This document shows positions 17,274 to 26,186 of a DNA stretch of 64,000 nucleotides, piece after piece. The translations under genes were made by a program, and so were the position numbers. The first letter of the stretch is position 1. Each line of letters begins with the position of its first letter. The DNA is from Azospirillum sp. TSO22-1 (lineage in GTDB: Bacteria > Pseudomonadota > Alphaproteobacteria > Azospirillales > Azospirillaceae), in NCBI RefSeq assembly GCF_003116015.1, contig NZ_LGQZ01000011.1, positions 1 through 64,000 of the forward strand, read 5' to 3'. The notes beneath the pieces were generated by a model that was not told the DNA's origin, made no database searches, and worked only from the letters and a program-made list of their open reading frames with translations.

Positions 17274-18809
17274 ATGGCGCAATCCCCCAAATCCAAGGCC
17301 CCCGGCAAGGCCGATGACCCTTCCGCGCTGGTCGAGCGCTTCCGCGCCGCCAAGGCGCGCCGCTCGGTGTGGGAGGCGCACTGGCAGGACTGCTACGACT
17401 ACGCGTTGCCCAACGGCCGGCCGTTCAACCACGCCGGCACGCCCGGCGAGCGGCGCGTCGACCGGCTGTTCGACGGCACCGCGCCCGACGCGGTGGAACA
17501 ACTGGCCGCCAGCCTGCTGTCGCAGCTGACGCCGCCGTGGTCGAGCTGGTTCGGCTTCGTGCCCGGCCCCGACCTGTCGGATGCCGAGCGCGACCGCGTC
17601 GCCCCGATGCTCGACCGCGCTGCCGGCATCGTGCAGTCGCACTTCGACCGTTCCAACTTCGCGGTTGAGGCGCATCAGGCGTTCCTCGACCTCGTCACCG
17701 TCGGCACCGCCAGCCTGCTGATGGAGGAAGCGGCGCCCGGCGAGGCCTCCTCGCTGCGCTTTACCGCCGTGCCGATGGCCGAGGCGGTGCTGGAGGAGGG
17801 GCCGCACGGCCGGCTCGACGCCACGTGGCGCGGCAGCGCGCTGACGCTGGCGGAGATCGGGCGCCGCTTCCCCGGCGCGGCCCTTCCCCCCGGCGTGCGC
17901 CGGCGCGGCGAGGACGACCCGGACGCCCGCTTCGACGTGGTCGAGGCGGTGCTGCCGGACGGCGTCGCCTATCGCTGGACCGTCGTGCTGGATGCCAGCT
18001 CCAGTGGGGGCAGCGAGGAGGCGGTGACGCTGGCCGACGGCCGCTTCGCGCAGTCGCCGTTCGTCAACTTCCGCTGGCTGAAGGCACCGGGGGAGGTCTA
18101 CGGCCGCTCGCCGGTGATGAAGGCGCTGCCGGACATCAAGACCGCCAACAAGGTGGTCGAGCTGGTCCTGAAGAACGCCTCCATCGCCGTCACCGGCATC
18201 TGGCAGGCGGACGACGACGGCGTGCTGAACCCCGCCGCCATCCGGCTGGTGCCCGGCACCATCATCCCCAAGGCGGTCGGCTCGGCCGGGCTGACGCCGC
18301 TCGCCAACCCCGGGCGGTTCGACGTGTCGCAGCTGGTGCTCGACGACCTGCGCGCCCGCATCCGCCACGCGTTGCTGGCCGACCGGCTGGCGCCGCTCAA
18401 CGACGCCCGGATGACCGCCACCGAGGTGCTGGAGCGCTCGGCCGAGGTCGGCCGGCTGCTGGGCGCCACCTACGGGCGCTTGCAGGCGGAGCTTCTAACG
18501 CCGCTGCTGCTGCGCGCCGTGTCGATCCTGCGCCGCCGCGGCGAGATCCCCGACTTCACCGTGGACGGCCGGCTGGTCGAGCTGCAGTACCGCTCGCCGC
18601 TCGCCCAGGCGCAGGGCCTGCGCGACGTGCAGGCGACGCTGCGCTGGCTGGACACCGCGCAGCGCCTCGGCGGTGGCGCGCTGGAGACGGTGGACGCCGC
18701 CGCCACCGCGCGCTGGCTCGGCGAAGCGTTCGGCGTTCCCGCCAAACTGATCCGCGCGCAACCCGCGCCGAAGCCGGCGCCCGGTCCGGCGGAGGCGGCC
18801 CATGGCTGA
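17274..18809 (+). CDS. Phage portal / head-to-tail connector protein
   Basis: A 511-residue portal of the T7-like head-tail connector family. The N-terminal stretch (WQDCYDYALPNGRPF), the long helix DAVEQLAASLLSQLTPPWSSW near residue 80, and the central PFVNFRWLKAPGEVYGRSPV followed by LPDIKTANKVVELVLKNA are family hallmarks. It forms the dodecameric ring through which DNA enters the capsid. It is the largest head gene here and overlaps the next gene by 8 bp. Confidence 0.92.
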   Translation: MAQSPKSKAPGKADDPSALVERFRAAKARRSVWEAHWQDCYDYALPNGRPFNHAGTPGERRVDRLFDGTAPDAVEQLAASLLSQLTPPWSSWFGFVPGPDLSDAERDRVAPMLDRAAGIVQSHFDRSNFAVEAHQAFLDLVTVGTASLLMEEAAPGEASSLRFTAVPMAEAVLEEGPHGRLDATWRGSALTLAEIGRRFPGAALPPGVRRRGEDDPDARFDVVEAVLPDGVAYRWTVVLDASSSGGSEEAVTLADGRFAQSPFVNFRWLKAPGEVYGRSPVMKALPDIKTANKVVELVLKNASIAVTGIWQADDDGVLNPAAIRLVPGTIIPKAVGSAGLTPLANPGRFDVSQLVLDDLRARIRHALLADRLAPLNDARMTATEVLERSAEVGRLLGATYGRLQAELLTPLLLRAVSILRRRGEIPDFTVDGRLVELQYRSPLAQAQGLRDVQATLRWLDTAQRLGGGALETVDAAATARWLGEAFGVPAKLIRAQPAPKPAPGPAEAAHG

Positions 18810-19050
18810 GTGGCCCTGGTCCCCCGCACCCCCCGCACCGATGGCTGATGACGACCCGGCGCCGAGCTTCGCGCGCTGCTTCGCCGGGCCGGACGGCGCG
18901 CGGGTGGTGGCCGCGCTGCGCGCCATGACGGTCGAGCGAACGCTCGGCCCCGACGCCTCGGACGCGGCGCTGCGCCACCTGGAAGGCCAGCGCGCGTTGG
19001 TCGCCACCATCCTCGCCCTGGCCGCCCGCGGCCGCGGCGAGGCCCCCTGA
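18802..19050 (+). CDS. Bbp19-like small phage protein
   Basis: An 82-residue protein that begins inside the end of the portal gene. The core (FARCFAGPDGARVVAALRAMTVERTLGPDASDAALRHLEGQ, residues ~22-62) resembles the small Bbp19-type protein found between portal and scaffold in podoviruses and some prophages. Role unknown, probably structural or assembly-related. A start at a later ATG (MADDD) is also possible. Confidence 0.7.
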   Translation: MAEWPWSPAPPAPMADDDPAPSFARCFAGPDGARVVAALRAMTVERTLGPDASDAALRHLEGQRALVATILALAARGRGEAP

Positions 19051-19069
19051 CATGCACAAGGAGATCCCC

Positions 19070-19753
19070 ATGGCCGACAATCTGCTGACCGCGCCCACCG
19101 CTGGCCCGGCCGGCGTGCCCGACAAGTTCCTCGACCCGCAGACCGGCGCCGTGCGCGTCGATGCCCTGGTGAAGTCCTACCAGGAGCTGGAGCGCCGGCT
19201 GGCGGCCGCCCCCGCCGTCCCCGCCGCCCCGGCCTCGCCGGCCCCCGCATCGCCGGACGGGTACACCATCGCCTGCGACCACGGCCTGTTCGAGCCGTGC
19301 CCGGAGATCAACGCCCGCCTGCACACCGCCGGCTTCGCGCCGGAGCAGGCGCAGCTGGTCTACGACCTCGCCGCCGAGCGGCTGATGCCGCTGATCCAGG
19401 AACTGGTCGCCGAGTTCCAGGCCGACCGCGAGGTGCAGCGCCTCGTCCAGCATTTCGGCGGCGAGGAGAAGTGGCGGGCGGTGTCGCGCCAGCTGCTCGC
19501 CTGGGCGGCGAAGAACCTGCCGGCCCCGGCGGTGGACGGGCTGTCCACCACCTATGAAGGGGTGATGGCGCTGTACCGCATGATGACCGGCTCCGAGCCT
19601 TCGGCCCTGGCCCGCGGCGACACCCCGGCCGAGGGCGGCGAGACCGAGCTGCACACCCTGATGCGCGACCCGCGCTACTGGCGCGACCGCGATCCCGGCG
19701 TGGTGGCGCGGGTGACCGAGGGCTTCCAGCGGCTGTATCCCGGGGGGCGGTGA
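19070..19753 (+). CDS. Phage capsid scaffolding/assembly protein
   Basis: A 227-residue acidic helical protein with an alanine/proline linker near residues 45-62 and a long helical C-terminal half. Its place right after the portal and its mix of low-complexity and helix fit an internal scaffolding protein that guides coat assembly. AAGGAG stands 8 bp upstream of ATG 19070. In T7-type phages the major coat gene follows the scaffold at once; here two signalling genes intervene. Confidence 0.72.
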   Translation: MADNLLTAPTAGPAGVPDKFLDPQTGAVRVDALVKSYQELERRLAAAPAVPAAPASPAPASPDGYTIACDHGLFEPCPEINARLHTAGFAPEQAQLVYDLAAERLMPLIQELVAEFQADREVQRLVQHFGGEEKWRAVSRQLLAWAAKNLPAPAVDGLSTTYEGVMALYRMMTGSEPSALARGDTPAEGGETELHTLMRDPRYWRDRDPGVVARVTEGFQRLYPGGR

Positions 19754-19763
19754 CGCGCTCATT

Positions 19764-19856
19764 CCCCCACCCCGACCCTCCCCCGCTGGGCGGGGGAGGG
19801 AGTGGAAGGCGCCTGAATCCCCTCCCCCGCCCAGCGGGGGAGGGTTAGGGTGGGGG
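19764..19856. repeat. REP-like GC-rich inverted repeat (copy A)
   Basis: Two arms of about 36 bp (CCCCCACCC...CCCTCCCCCGC and its complement) flank a ~20-bp centre. It lies right at the boundary between scaffold and the GGDEF/EAL gene. Very similar repeats are at 25445-25592 and 47857-47949, with a shorter relative near 45090-45118. They look like mobile REP/RAYT-type palindromes; no RAYT transposase is in the window. Confidence 0.85.
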
Positions 19857-19937
19857 TTCCAAGATTCGATGTTGCTAATTTGAAACGAAAGCGGCAGTTT
19901 CCGTTACAGGAAGCTAACTGGTCCCCCGCGGCGGTGC

Positions 19938-21788
19938 ATGGTTCTGCGTCGGAAGATCCGCTGGCTGACTCTGTTCAGCCTGTTCGGCTGCCTCGCGGCG
20001 GCGGTCCCGGCCTATGTGCTGTTGCAGCTCGGCCTTTTCCCGTTCCTCATCTTCGCGGCCGGCGCGCTGGCCCTGGCGTGGCCGGCGTCGGGGCTGCTGG
20101 CCGAGCGCATGGCGCGGCTGATCGACCATGACGAGCGGCTGACCGGCATCATGCGCAACGTCGGCGAGGCCATCGTGCTGGTCGCCGACGACGGCACCGT
20201 CGAGGAGCACAACCCCGCCGCGGAGTCCCTGTTCGGCCGTCCCGACCTCGACGGCGCGCCGTTCGCCGCGCTGTTCGCCGAGGCCGAGCGCGGACGGGTG
20301 GCGGCGCTGCTCGTCGCCGGGATGCGCGACGGCGCCTCGGTGCAGGAGCCGGCGCTGGGCGTCGAGCGCGCCGGGGTGCGGATCGAGGCGTCGCTGGCGA
20401 TCTCCTGCCTCGACGTGCACGGGCGGCGCAGCACCATCGCCGTGCTGGCCGACGTCACCCAGCGCCTCAGGCACGAGCGCGAACTGCTGCGCCTCGCCAC
20501 CCGCGACCGGGTGACCGGCCTGCCCAACCGGGCGATGGTCGAATCGCTGCTGGAGGCGGCGGTGGAGGAGGCGCGGCGCGCCGGCACGCGCTTCGGCGTG
20601 CTGTGCCTCGACCTGTCGCGCTTCAAGCTGATCACCGACACGCTGGGCCATCAGGCCGGCGAGCGGCTGCTGATCGAGGTGGCGGCGCGCATCCAGGCCG
20701 CGGTGCCCGGCATCGACGTGGTGGGGCGCATCGGCACCGACGACTTCGCCGTGCTGCTCGACCACCTGCCGGAGCCCGAGCACGCCGCCGCCCTCGCCCG
20801 CACCGTGCTGGCGGCGTTCGACGACCCGGTCGACCTGGACGGGGCCGAGCACTATGTGCGTCCCTCCATCGGCATCGCGCTGTTCCCCGACCACGCCGAC
20901 GACGCGGCCGAGCTGATGCGCGCCGCCGACACCGCGCTGTACGCCGCCAAGCGGCAGGGCGGCCGGCGCTGGGCCTTCTTCCGGCGCGAGATGGCCGACC
21001 AGGCGCGCCGTCATCTGGCGCTGGACCGCGACCTGCGCGCGGCGCTGGCGGCGGGCGAGTTCCGGCTGGTCTACCAGCCCAAGGTGTCGCTGGCCGACCA
21101 TGCGCTGGAGGGCTTCGAGGCGCTGCTGCGCTGGGAGCGGCCGGGGCATGGCGTGGTGTCGCCCGGCGAATTCATCCCGGTGGCCGAGGAGACCGGCTTC
21201 ATCGTCCCGCTCGGCGACTGGGTGCTGGAGGAGGCCTGCCGGCAGCAGCGCGCGTGGCTGGAGCGCGGGCTGGAGCCGGTGCCGGTGGCGGTCAACATCT
21301 CGCCGCGCCAGCTGCGCCAGCGCACGGCGGTGGATTTCCTCGCCACGATCGCCCGCCACGGCCTGCCGCCGGGGCTGATCGAGATCGAGATCACCGAGGG
21401 CGCCGTGGTGCAGGACATCGACCACGCGCTGTCGGTGCTGGCCGGCCTCAAGGCGGTGGGCATCCGGGTGGCGGTGGACGACTTCGGCACCGGCTACTCC
21501 TCGCTCAGCTACCTGAAGCGGCTGCCCCTGAGCACGCTGAAGATCGACCGCTCCTTCGTCGCCGGGGTGCCGGGCGGGCGCGAGGACTGCGGCATCGTCT
21601 CCACCATCATCGCCATGGCGGACATGCTGGACCTGGACGTGGTCGCCGAAGGCGTCGAGCGGCCGGAACAGGCGGCCTTCCTGCGCCATCACAACTGCCT
21701 GACCGTGCAGGGCTGGCTGACCGGCCGCCCGGTCCCGGCCGCGGAAGCCGCCGAGCTGCTGGCGGTGCGGCTGAAGCGGACGGCGTAA
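19938..21788 (+). CDS. PAS-GGDEF-EAL cyclic-di-GMP phosphodiesterase
   Basis: A 616-residue membrane protein: hydrophobic segments at about 10-52, a PAS-like domain at about 65-180, GGDEF at 185-350 and EAL at 365-610. The GGDEF signature reads GTDDF (266-270), so the diguanylate cyclase site is probably inactive. The EAL signature EALLRW (394-399) and the DDFGTGYSSL loop are intact, so phosphodiesterase activity is likely. It is not a phage-type gene but lies inside the virion cassette, between scaffold and coat, convergent with the histidine kinase (12 bp between stops). Confidence 0.92.
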   Translation: MVLRRKIRWLTLFSLFGCLAAAVPAYVLLQLGLFPFLIFAAGALALAWPASGLLAERMARLIDHDERLTGIMRNVGEAIVLVADDGTVEEHNPAAESLFGRPDLDGAPFAALFAEAERGRVAALLVAGMRDGASVQEPALGVERAGVRIEASLAISCLDVHGRRSTIAVLADVTQRLRHERELLRLATRDRVTGLPNRAMVESLLEAAVEEARRAGTRFGVLCLDLSRFKLITDTLGHQAGERLLIEVAARIQAAVPGIDVVGRIGTDDFAVLLDHLPEPEHAAALARTVLAAFDDPVDLDGAEHYVRPSIGIALFPDHADDAAELMRAADTALYAAKRQGGRRWAFFRREMADQARRHLALDRDLRAALAAGEFRLVYQPKVSLADHALEGFEALLRWERPGHGVVSPGEFIPVAEETGFIVPLGDWVLEEACRQQRAWLERGLEPVPVAVNISPRQLRQRTAVDFLATIARHGLPPGLIEIEITEGAVVQDIDHALSVLAGLKAVGIRVAVDDFGTGYSSLSYLKRLPLSTLKIDRSFVAGVPGGREDCGIVSTIIAMADMLDLDVVAEGVERPEQAAFLRHHNCLTVQGWLTGRPVPAAEAAELLAVRLKRTA

Positions 21789-21800
21789 GCCCGTCCCGCG

Positions 21801-23867
21801 CTACAGGGTCCCCACCGCCTCCGGTTCCGCGCCCGCCCGTGCGGACCGCAACGCCGCCAGCACCTCCGCCTGCCCGAAGGGCTTGCCGAGCACCGGCAGG
21901 CCGCCCGGCACGCCAGCGGCCAGCGCCTCGCTGTAGCCGGTCATCAGCACGATGGGCAGCGCCGGCCGGCGCTCGCGCAGGCGTTGCGCCAGTTCCAGGC
22001 CGGACAGGCCGCCTTCCATGACGATGTCCGAGAGCACGGCGTCGAACGCCTCGCCGGCGTCGATCCGCGCCAGCGCCGCCGGGCCGCTCGGCACCCAGGA
22101 GACGCGGTGGCCGGCGGCGGTCAGCATGTCCTCGGTGGTGCGGGCGACGTCGGGGTTGTCCTCGACCAGCAGGATGCGGCCGGCGGCGTCGGCCATAGCC
22201 TCCGCGGTGCGCCGTACCGGCCGGACCGGCGGCTGCACGGCGCGCGGCAGGTAGAGCGTGAAGGTGGTGCCCTCGCCCAGCCGGCTGTCCGCCGTCACCG
22301 CGCCACCCGACTGCCGGGCGTAGCCCATCACCTGGCTGAGGCCCAGGCCGGTGCCCTTGCCGACCGCCTTGGTGGTGTAGAACGGCTCGAAGATGTGGCC
22401 GAGGTCCTCGGCGCGGATGCCGGTGCCGGTGTCGCGCACGCGCACCGCCACGTAGTCGCCACCGAGACCAGGGCCGCCGCTGCGTCCGGCGGTCAGGGTG
22501 ACGTTCTCGGCGCCGATGTCCAGCCGGCCGCCGCCGGGCATGGCGTCGCGGGCGTTCACCGCCAGGTTGACCAGCGCCACCTCCAGCCCGTCGGGGTCGG
22601 CGAAGATCGGCCAGACCTCGGCCGGAACCGCCAGCGTGACGGCGATGTCGCCGCGGGTCGAACGGGAGAGCAGCGTCAGCAGCTCGTCCGCCCGGTCCTG
22701 CAGCAGGAAGCTGACCGGTTCCTGCGGGCTGCGCCGGGCGAAGGCGAGCAACTGGCGGGTCAGCGCCTCGCCGCGCTGCACGGTGGCGAGGATGGCGTCG
22801 GCGTAGCGCACCACCCGCTCGGTGTCGTGCGGCCGGTTCCGGATGGACTCGGCGCCGCCCTGGGCGATCATCAGCAGGTTGTTGAAGTCGTGCGCGACGC
22901 CGCCGGTCATGCGGCCCAGCGCCTCCATGCGGCGGCCTTCCTCCAGTGCCGTCTCCTCGGCGCGGCGGGTGTGCATCTCGCGCGCCAGCACCCACAGGAA
23001 ACTGGCGACCAGCAGCAGGCTGAGCACCGAGCCGCCGGCCAGCAGCCACACCGAGCGGACGAACGGCGCCGTGTACATGTCGCGCGGGATGCCGACGTGC
23101 ACCGACCAGAAGCTGTCGGGCAGCACGCGGTAGGCGACCTTGGTGGCGTGGCCCTCGATGGTGCTCGGGCCGTCGTACAGCCCCTTGGCGGCTGCTGCCC
23201 GCGCCGCCAGGGCGCCGTCGCTGGCCTTGCGGCCGATGCGGTCGGGGTTGCCGCCGCGGCTGGTCGCCACCACGAACCCCTCGGCATCGACCACCGCGGC
23301 GATCCAGCCCGGCGGCAGGCCATAATCCAGCAGTCCGCGCACGCCGTCCGGCATTACCACCGCCGACAAGACGTAGGGCACCCGACCGCCGCGCAGCACC
23401 GGCACGCGGATGGCGAAGGCGAGGTTTTTCGGCCCGCGCAGGATGTGGCCGATCGTCGGGCGGCGGGTCTGCACGACGCGGGCGTGGCTGTCCGGCTCGA
23501 TCACCTTGCCCGGGCCGTTGCCGATCACCACGGGGACGTCGACCAGCCGGTTGCCGTCCGGGTCGCTGAGGCTGAGCACGCGCCATAGCGGGCGGTCCTG
23601 GCGAATCCGCTCGGCCAGCTTGGCGAACGCCGCTTGGTCGACGTCCCCGTCGAGCATCGGCGACTGCGCCACCGCCCGCAGCACCTCGACTTGCGCCGCC
23701 AGTTCGCGGTCAAGCAGGGCGGCCATGCGGTCCACCTGCTCGAAGGCGTCGTCGCGCATCTCGTCCTGCTCGTGCAGCAGCCAGGCGGTGCTGAGCGCGG
23801 CCGACAGCACGACCAGCGGCAGCAGCGCGGCCAGGACCAGCAGGATGAGGGGACGGCGGCGGTTCAT
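21801..23867 (-). CDS. Hybrid sensor histidine kinase with receiver domain
   Basis: A 688-residue membrane kinase. A signal-anchor helix (7-30), a periplasmic double-Cache-like sensor (about 40-265), a second membrane helix (272-294), a dimerisation domain with phospho-acceptor H326 in GGVAHDFNNLL, an ATPase domain (N437 box; GTGIRAEDLG and GKGTGLGLS boxes), and a C-terminal receiver with D614 as phospho-acceptor. The ATG at 23867 has no strong ribosome site; an earlier start is possible. It reads against the phage genes and sits within the virion cassette. Confidence 0.92.
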   Translation of the reverse strand: MNRRRPLILLVLAALLPLVVLSAALSTAWLLHEQDEMRDDAFEQVDRMAALLDRELAAQVEVLRAVAQSPMLDGDVDQAAFAKLAERIRQDRPLWRVLSLSDPDGNRLVDVPVVIGNGPGKVIEPDSHARVVQTRRPTIGHILRGPKNLAFAIRVPVLRGGRVPYVLSAVVMPDGVRGLLDYGLPPGWIAAVVDAEGFVVATSRGGNPDRIGRKASDGALAARAAAAKGLYDGPSTIEGHATKVAYRVLPDSFWSVHVGIPRDMYTAPFVRSVWLLAGGSVLSLLLVASFLWVLAREMHTRRAEETALEEGRRMEALGRMTGGVAHDFNNLLMIAQGGAESIRNRPHDTERVVRYADAILATVQRGEALTRQLLAFARRSPQEPVSFLLQDRADELLTLLSRSTRGDIAVTLAVPAEVWPIFADPDGLEVALVNLAVNARDAMPGGGRLDIGAENVTLTAGRSGGPGLGGDYVAVRVRDTGTGIRAEDLGHIFEPFYTTKAVGKGTGLGLSQVMGYARQSGGAVTADSRLGEGTTFTLYLPRAVQPPVRPVRRTAEAMADAAGRILLVEDNPDVARTTEDMLTAAGHRVSWVPSGPAALARIDAGEAFDAVLSDIVMEGGLSGLELAQRLRERRPALPIVLMTGYSEALAAGVPGGLPVLGKPFGQAEVLAALRSARAGAEPEAVGTL

Positions 23868-23991
23868 GAGGCCGGTGCCATGGGTCTGGCGAATGAGGGC
23901 GGGGGCGCCGGGCACCAGCATAACCGCAACGCGCGAGGAATCCTATTGGGCTACCCGTGACATCGCATCCGGCGGTCTTGGAATTTTTTCC

Positions 23992-24020
23992 TTGACGCGA
24001 AGCGCCGCTAGTTCTATATA
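23992..24020 (+). promoter_or_regulatory. Strong sigma-70-type promoter before the coat gene
   Basis: TTGACG (23992-23997), a 17-bp spacer and TATATA (24015-24020). It is the best consensus promoter in the cassette and lies 236 bp upstream of the coat start, just after the divergent kinase gene. Confidence 0.65.
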
Positions 24021-24025
24021 TGTTC

Positions 24026-24146
24026 TCGTCAAGGCCCGAGGTGCGTCTCCCCTCCACCCCGGTCCGCGACGCTTCCGCATCCCCCGATGCACCCTGGGAA
24101 AGGCCGGCTGGACAACCCGCAAGGGCCCGGCCGGCCTTTTCTTTTT
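24026..24146 (+). ncRNA. Possible short leader RNA/sRNA upstream of the coat gene
   Basis: From a predicted start near 24026 the transcript would run into a hairpin at 24099-24139 (arms AAAGGCCGG / CCGGCCTTT, with a nested CCCGCAAGGG hairpin) and a T-rich tail (24137-24146). The result is either a ~120-nt small RNA or a leader with an attenuator or transcription pause in front of the coat gene. No open frame lies within it. Confidence 0.45.
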
Positions 24147-24255
24147 GCGCACGCCCGCGGCCGGGCGCGTGGGCCCACGCGCGCCGACAACCGATGGGGC
24201 GGGTGCGCACCTCCCGACACTTCCATTCCTCTTCGTCCGGAAGGAGCGTATTCCT

Positions 24256-25071
24256 ATGTCCACATCGGTCGCCCAGGCTTTCGTCAAGCAGTTCGAGCGC
24301 GAAGTCCACGAGTCCTACCAGCGCATGGGCTCCAAGCTGCGCAACACGGTGCGCAGCAAGAACAACGTCCAGGGTGCCTCGACCGTCTTCCAGAAGGTCG
24401 GCAAGGGCACCGCCATGGTGAAGGCGCGGCACGGCACGGTGCCGGTCATGAACCTCGACCACGAGCCGGTGGAGTGCCTGCTCGCCGACTACTACGCCGG
24501 CGACTGGGTCGACAAGCTGGATGAGCTGAAGACCAACATCGACGAGCGGCAGGTCATCGCCAACGCCGGCGCCTATGCGCTGGGCCGCAAGACCGACGAA
24601 CTGGTCATCGCCGAGCTGGACAAGTCCACCGTCTTTGCCGGCACCGCCGCCGACGGCCTGACCAAGGGCAAGGTGCTGGAGGCGTTCGAGCTGCTGGGCG
24701 CCGCCGACGTGCCGGACGACGGCCAGCGCTACGCCGTGGTCGGCTGGAAGCAGTGGAGCCAGCTGCTGGGCATCGACGAGTTCGCCAGCAGCGACTACGT
24801 CGGCCCCGACGAGTTGCCGTGGCGCGGCACCCAGGCCAAGCGCTGGCTGGGCACGCTGTGGGTGCCGCATTCCGGCCTGACGCTGAGCGGCAGCGTGCGG
24901 CTCTGCCATTGGTACCACAAGACCGCGGTCGGCCACGCCGCCGGGGCCGACGTGAAGACCGACATCACCTGGCACGGCGACCGCGCCGCGCACTTCGTCA
25001 ACAACATGATGAGCCAGGGTGCCTGCCTGATCGACCAGGGCGGAGTCGTCACCCTGCGCTGCCTCGAATAG
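24256..25071 (+). CDS. Phage major coat protein
   Basis: A 271-residue virion coat protein. The start VAQAFVKQFEREVHESYQRM and the hallmark run KGTAMVKARHG...MNLDHEPVECLLADYYAGDWVD resemble the coat proteins of alphaproteobacterial podovirus-like prophages. AAGGAG stands 10 bp before the ATG at 24256. It has its own promoter, which fits the high copy number needed. It follows scaffold only after a 4-kb insertion. Confidence 0.85.
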   Translation: MSTSVAQAFVKQFEREVHESYQRMGSKLRNTVRSKNNVQGASTVFQKVGKGTAMVKARHGTVPVMNLDHEPVECLLADYYAGDWVDKLDELKTNIDERQVIANAGAYALGRKTDELVIAELDKSTVFAGTAADGLTKGKVLEAFELLGAADVPDDGQRYAVVGWKQWSQLLGIDEFASSDYVGPDELPWRGTQAKRWLGTLWVPHSGLTLSGSVRLCHWYHKTAVGHAAGADVKTDITWHGDRAAHFVNNMMSQGACLIDQGGVVTLRCLE

Positions 25072-25182
25072 GGGCGTACCGCAGGCTGACCGACGGCGGG
25101 CGCCCCTGACCGCATGCGGACCGATACTCCGGTCCGGCGGCGGGGGCGCCCCGATGCCCTGACCTTTCCCAGGAGATTCCCC

Positions 25183-25440
25183 ATGGCCTTCCTTTCCAAG
25201 GACCTGAGCGTCCTCGCCTACGCCAACGGCTTCACGCTCTGGCACTACACCACGCCCGACGCCGCGACGGCGGTGGACGGCAGCGGCTACTTCAACGGTG
25301 CGGCCGACATGCTGCGCGTCGGCGACATGGTCCTCGCCAACGCGGGTGGCGGATCGGGTGTGCTGGTGATCGCCAGCAACGCCGGCGGCACCGTGGACGC
25401 GACGAATCTGACCGCCTTCGGGACGACGAACAGCGACTGA
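25183..25440 (+). CDS. Small phage structural protein
   Basis: An 85-residue glycine/alanine-rich, strand-rich protein following the coat gene by 111 bp, with AGGAG 8 bp before ATG 25183. Motifs such as GGGSGVLVIASNAGGTVD recall short structural proteins of similar prophages, possibly a decoration protein. Function is inferred only from position. Confidence 0.62.
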   Translation: MAFLSKDLSVLAYANGFTLWHYTTPDAATAVDGSGYFNGAADMLRVGDMVLANAGGGSGVLVIASNAGGTVDATNLTAFGTTNSD

Positions 25441-25444
25441 GCGC

Positions 25445-25592
25445 AATCAAGCCCTCCCCACGCTCCGCGGGGGGAGGGAGGGGTCCCAGGCGAAGCCTGG
25501 GGTGGGTGGGGGCAGCGGCCTGCGGGATAAGCCGTAGCCCCCACCCTCCCGCTTCGCGGGTCCCTCCCTCCCCCGCCGGGGGCGGGGGAGGG
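25445..25592. repeat. REP-like GC-rich inverted repeat (copy B)
   Basis: Two arms (CCCTCCCC... and ...GGGGGAGGG) with an extended central part and further GGGTGGG/CCCACCC pairing. It belongs to the same family as 19764-19856 and 47857-47949. It lies between two virion genes and is longer and more diverged than the others. Confidence 0.75.
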
Positions 25593-25613
25593 ACAGAGAT
25601 CCGAGGACTCCCC

Positions 25614-26186
25614 ATGGCACTCACCGCGATCGGGCTGTGCAGCCGGGCGCTGCTGAAGATCGGCGCCACGCCGCTGACATCCTTCGACGAGGGCACGGCC
25701 GAGGCGGAAGTGGCCGCCGCCCTCTACGCGCCGACCCGCGACGCGCTGCTCTCGGCCCGCGCCTGGAGCTTCGCCACCGCGCAGGCCGCGCTGCCCCGCC
25801 TCGCCACCGAACCGGTGGCCGACTACGCCCACGCCTTCCAGCTGCCGGCGGACTTCCTGCGCGCGCTGTCGGCCGGTGCGGCCAGCCGCGGGCGCGGGCT
25901 GGACTACCGCATTTCCGGCCGGGCGCTGCACGCCGCGTCCTCGTCGGTCGTGCTGACCTACGTGTACCGCCCGGCGGAGGAGGACTTCCCGGCCTTCTTC
26001 GACCAAGCGCTGATCGCGCGCTTGGCGGCCGAGTTCTGCATCCCGCTGACCGAGAACTCGTCGCGCGCCGACGGCCTGCACCAGCTGGCCGAGGCGGAGT
26101 TCCGCCGCGCCCGGCTGATCGATGCGCAGCAGGACGTGCAGCCGGGCTTCGAGGACTTCTCCCTGATCGAGGCGCGCGGGTCATGA
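25614..26186 (+). CDS. Tail tubular protein A-like (T7 gp11 type)
   Basis: A 190-residue protein whose opening MALTAIGLCSRALLKIG and mid stretch LYAPTRDALLSARAWSFAT match the gp11 family that connects portal to tail nozzle. GAGGACT precedes ATG 25614 by about 5 bp. It overlaps the tail tube B start by four bases (ATGA). Confidence 0.88.
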   Translation: MALTAIGLCSRALLKIGATPLTSFDEGTAEAEVAAALYAPTRDALLSARAWSFATAQAALPRLATEPVADYAHAFQLPADFLRALSAGAASRGRGLDYRISGRALHAASSSVVLTYVYRPAEEDFPAFFDQALIARLAAEFCIPLTENSSRADGLHQLAEAEFRRARLIDAQQDVQPGFEDFSLIEARGS

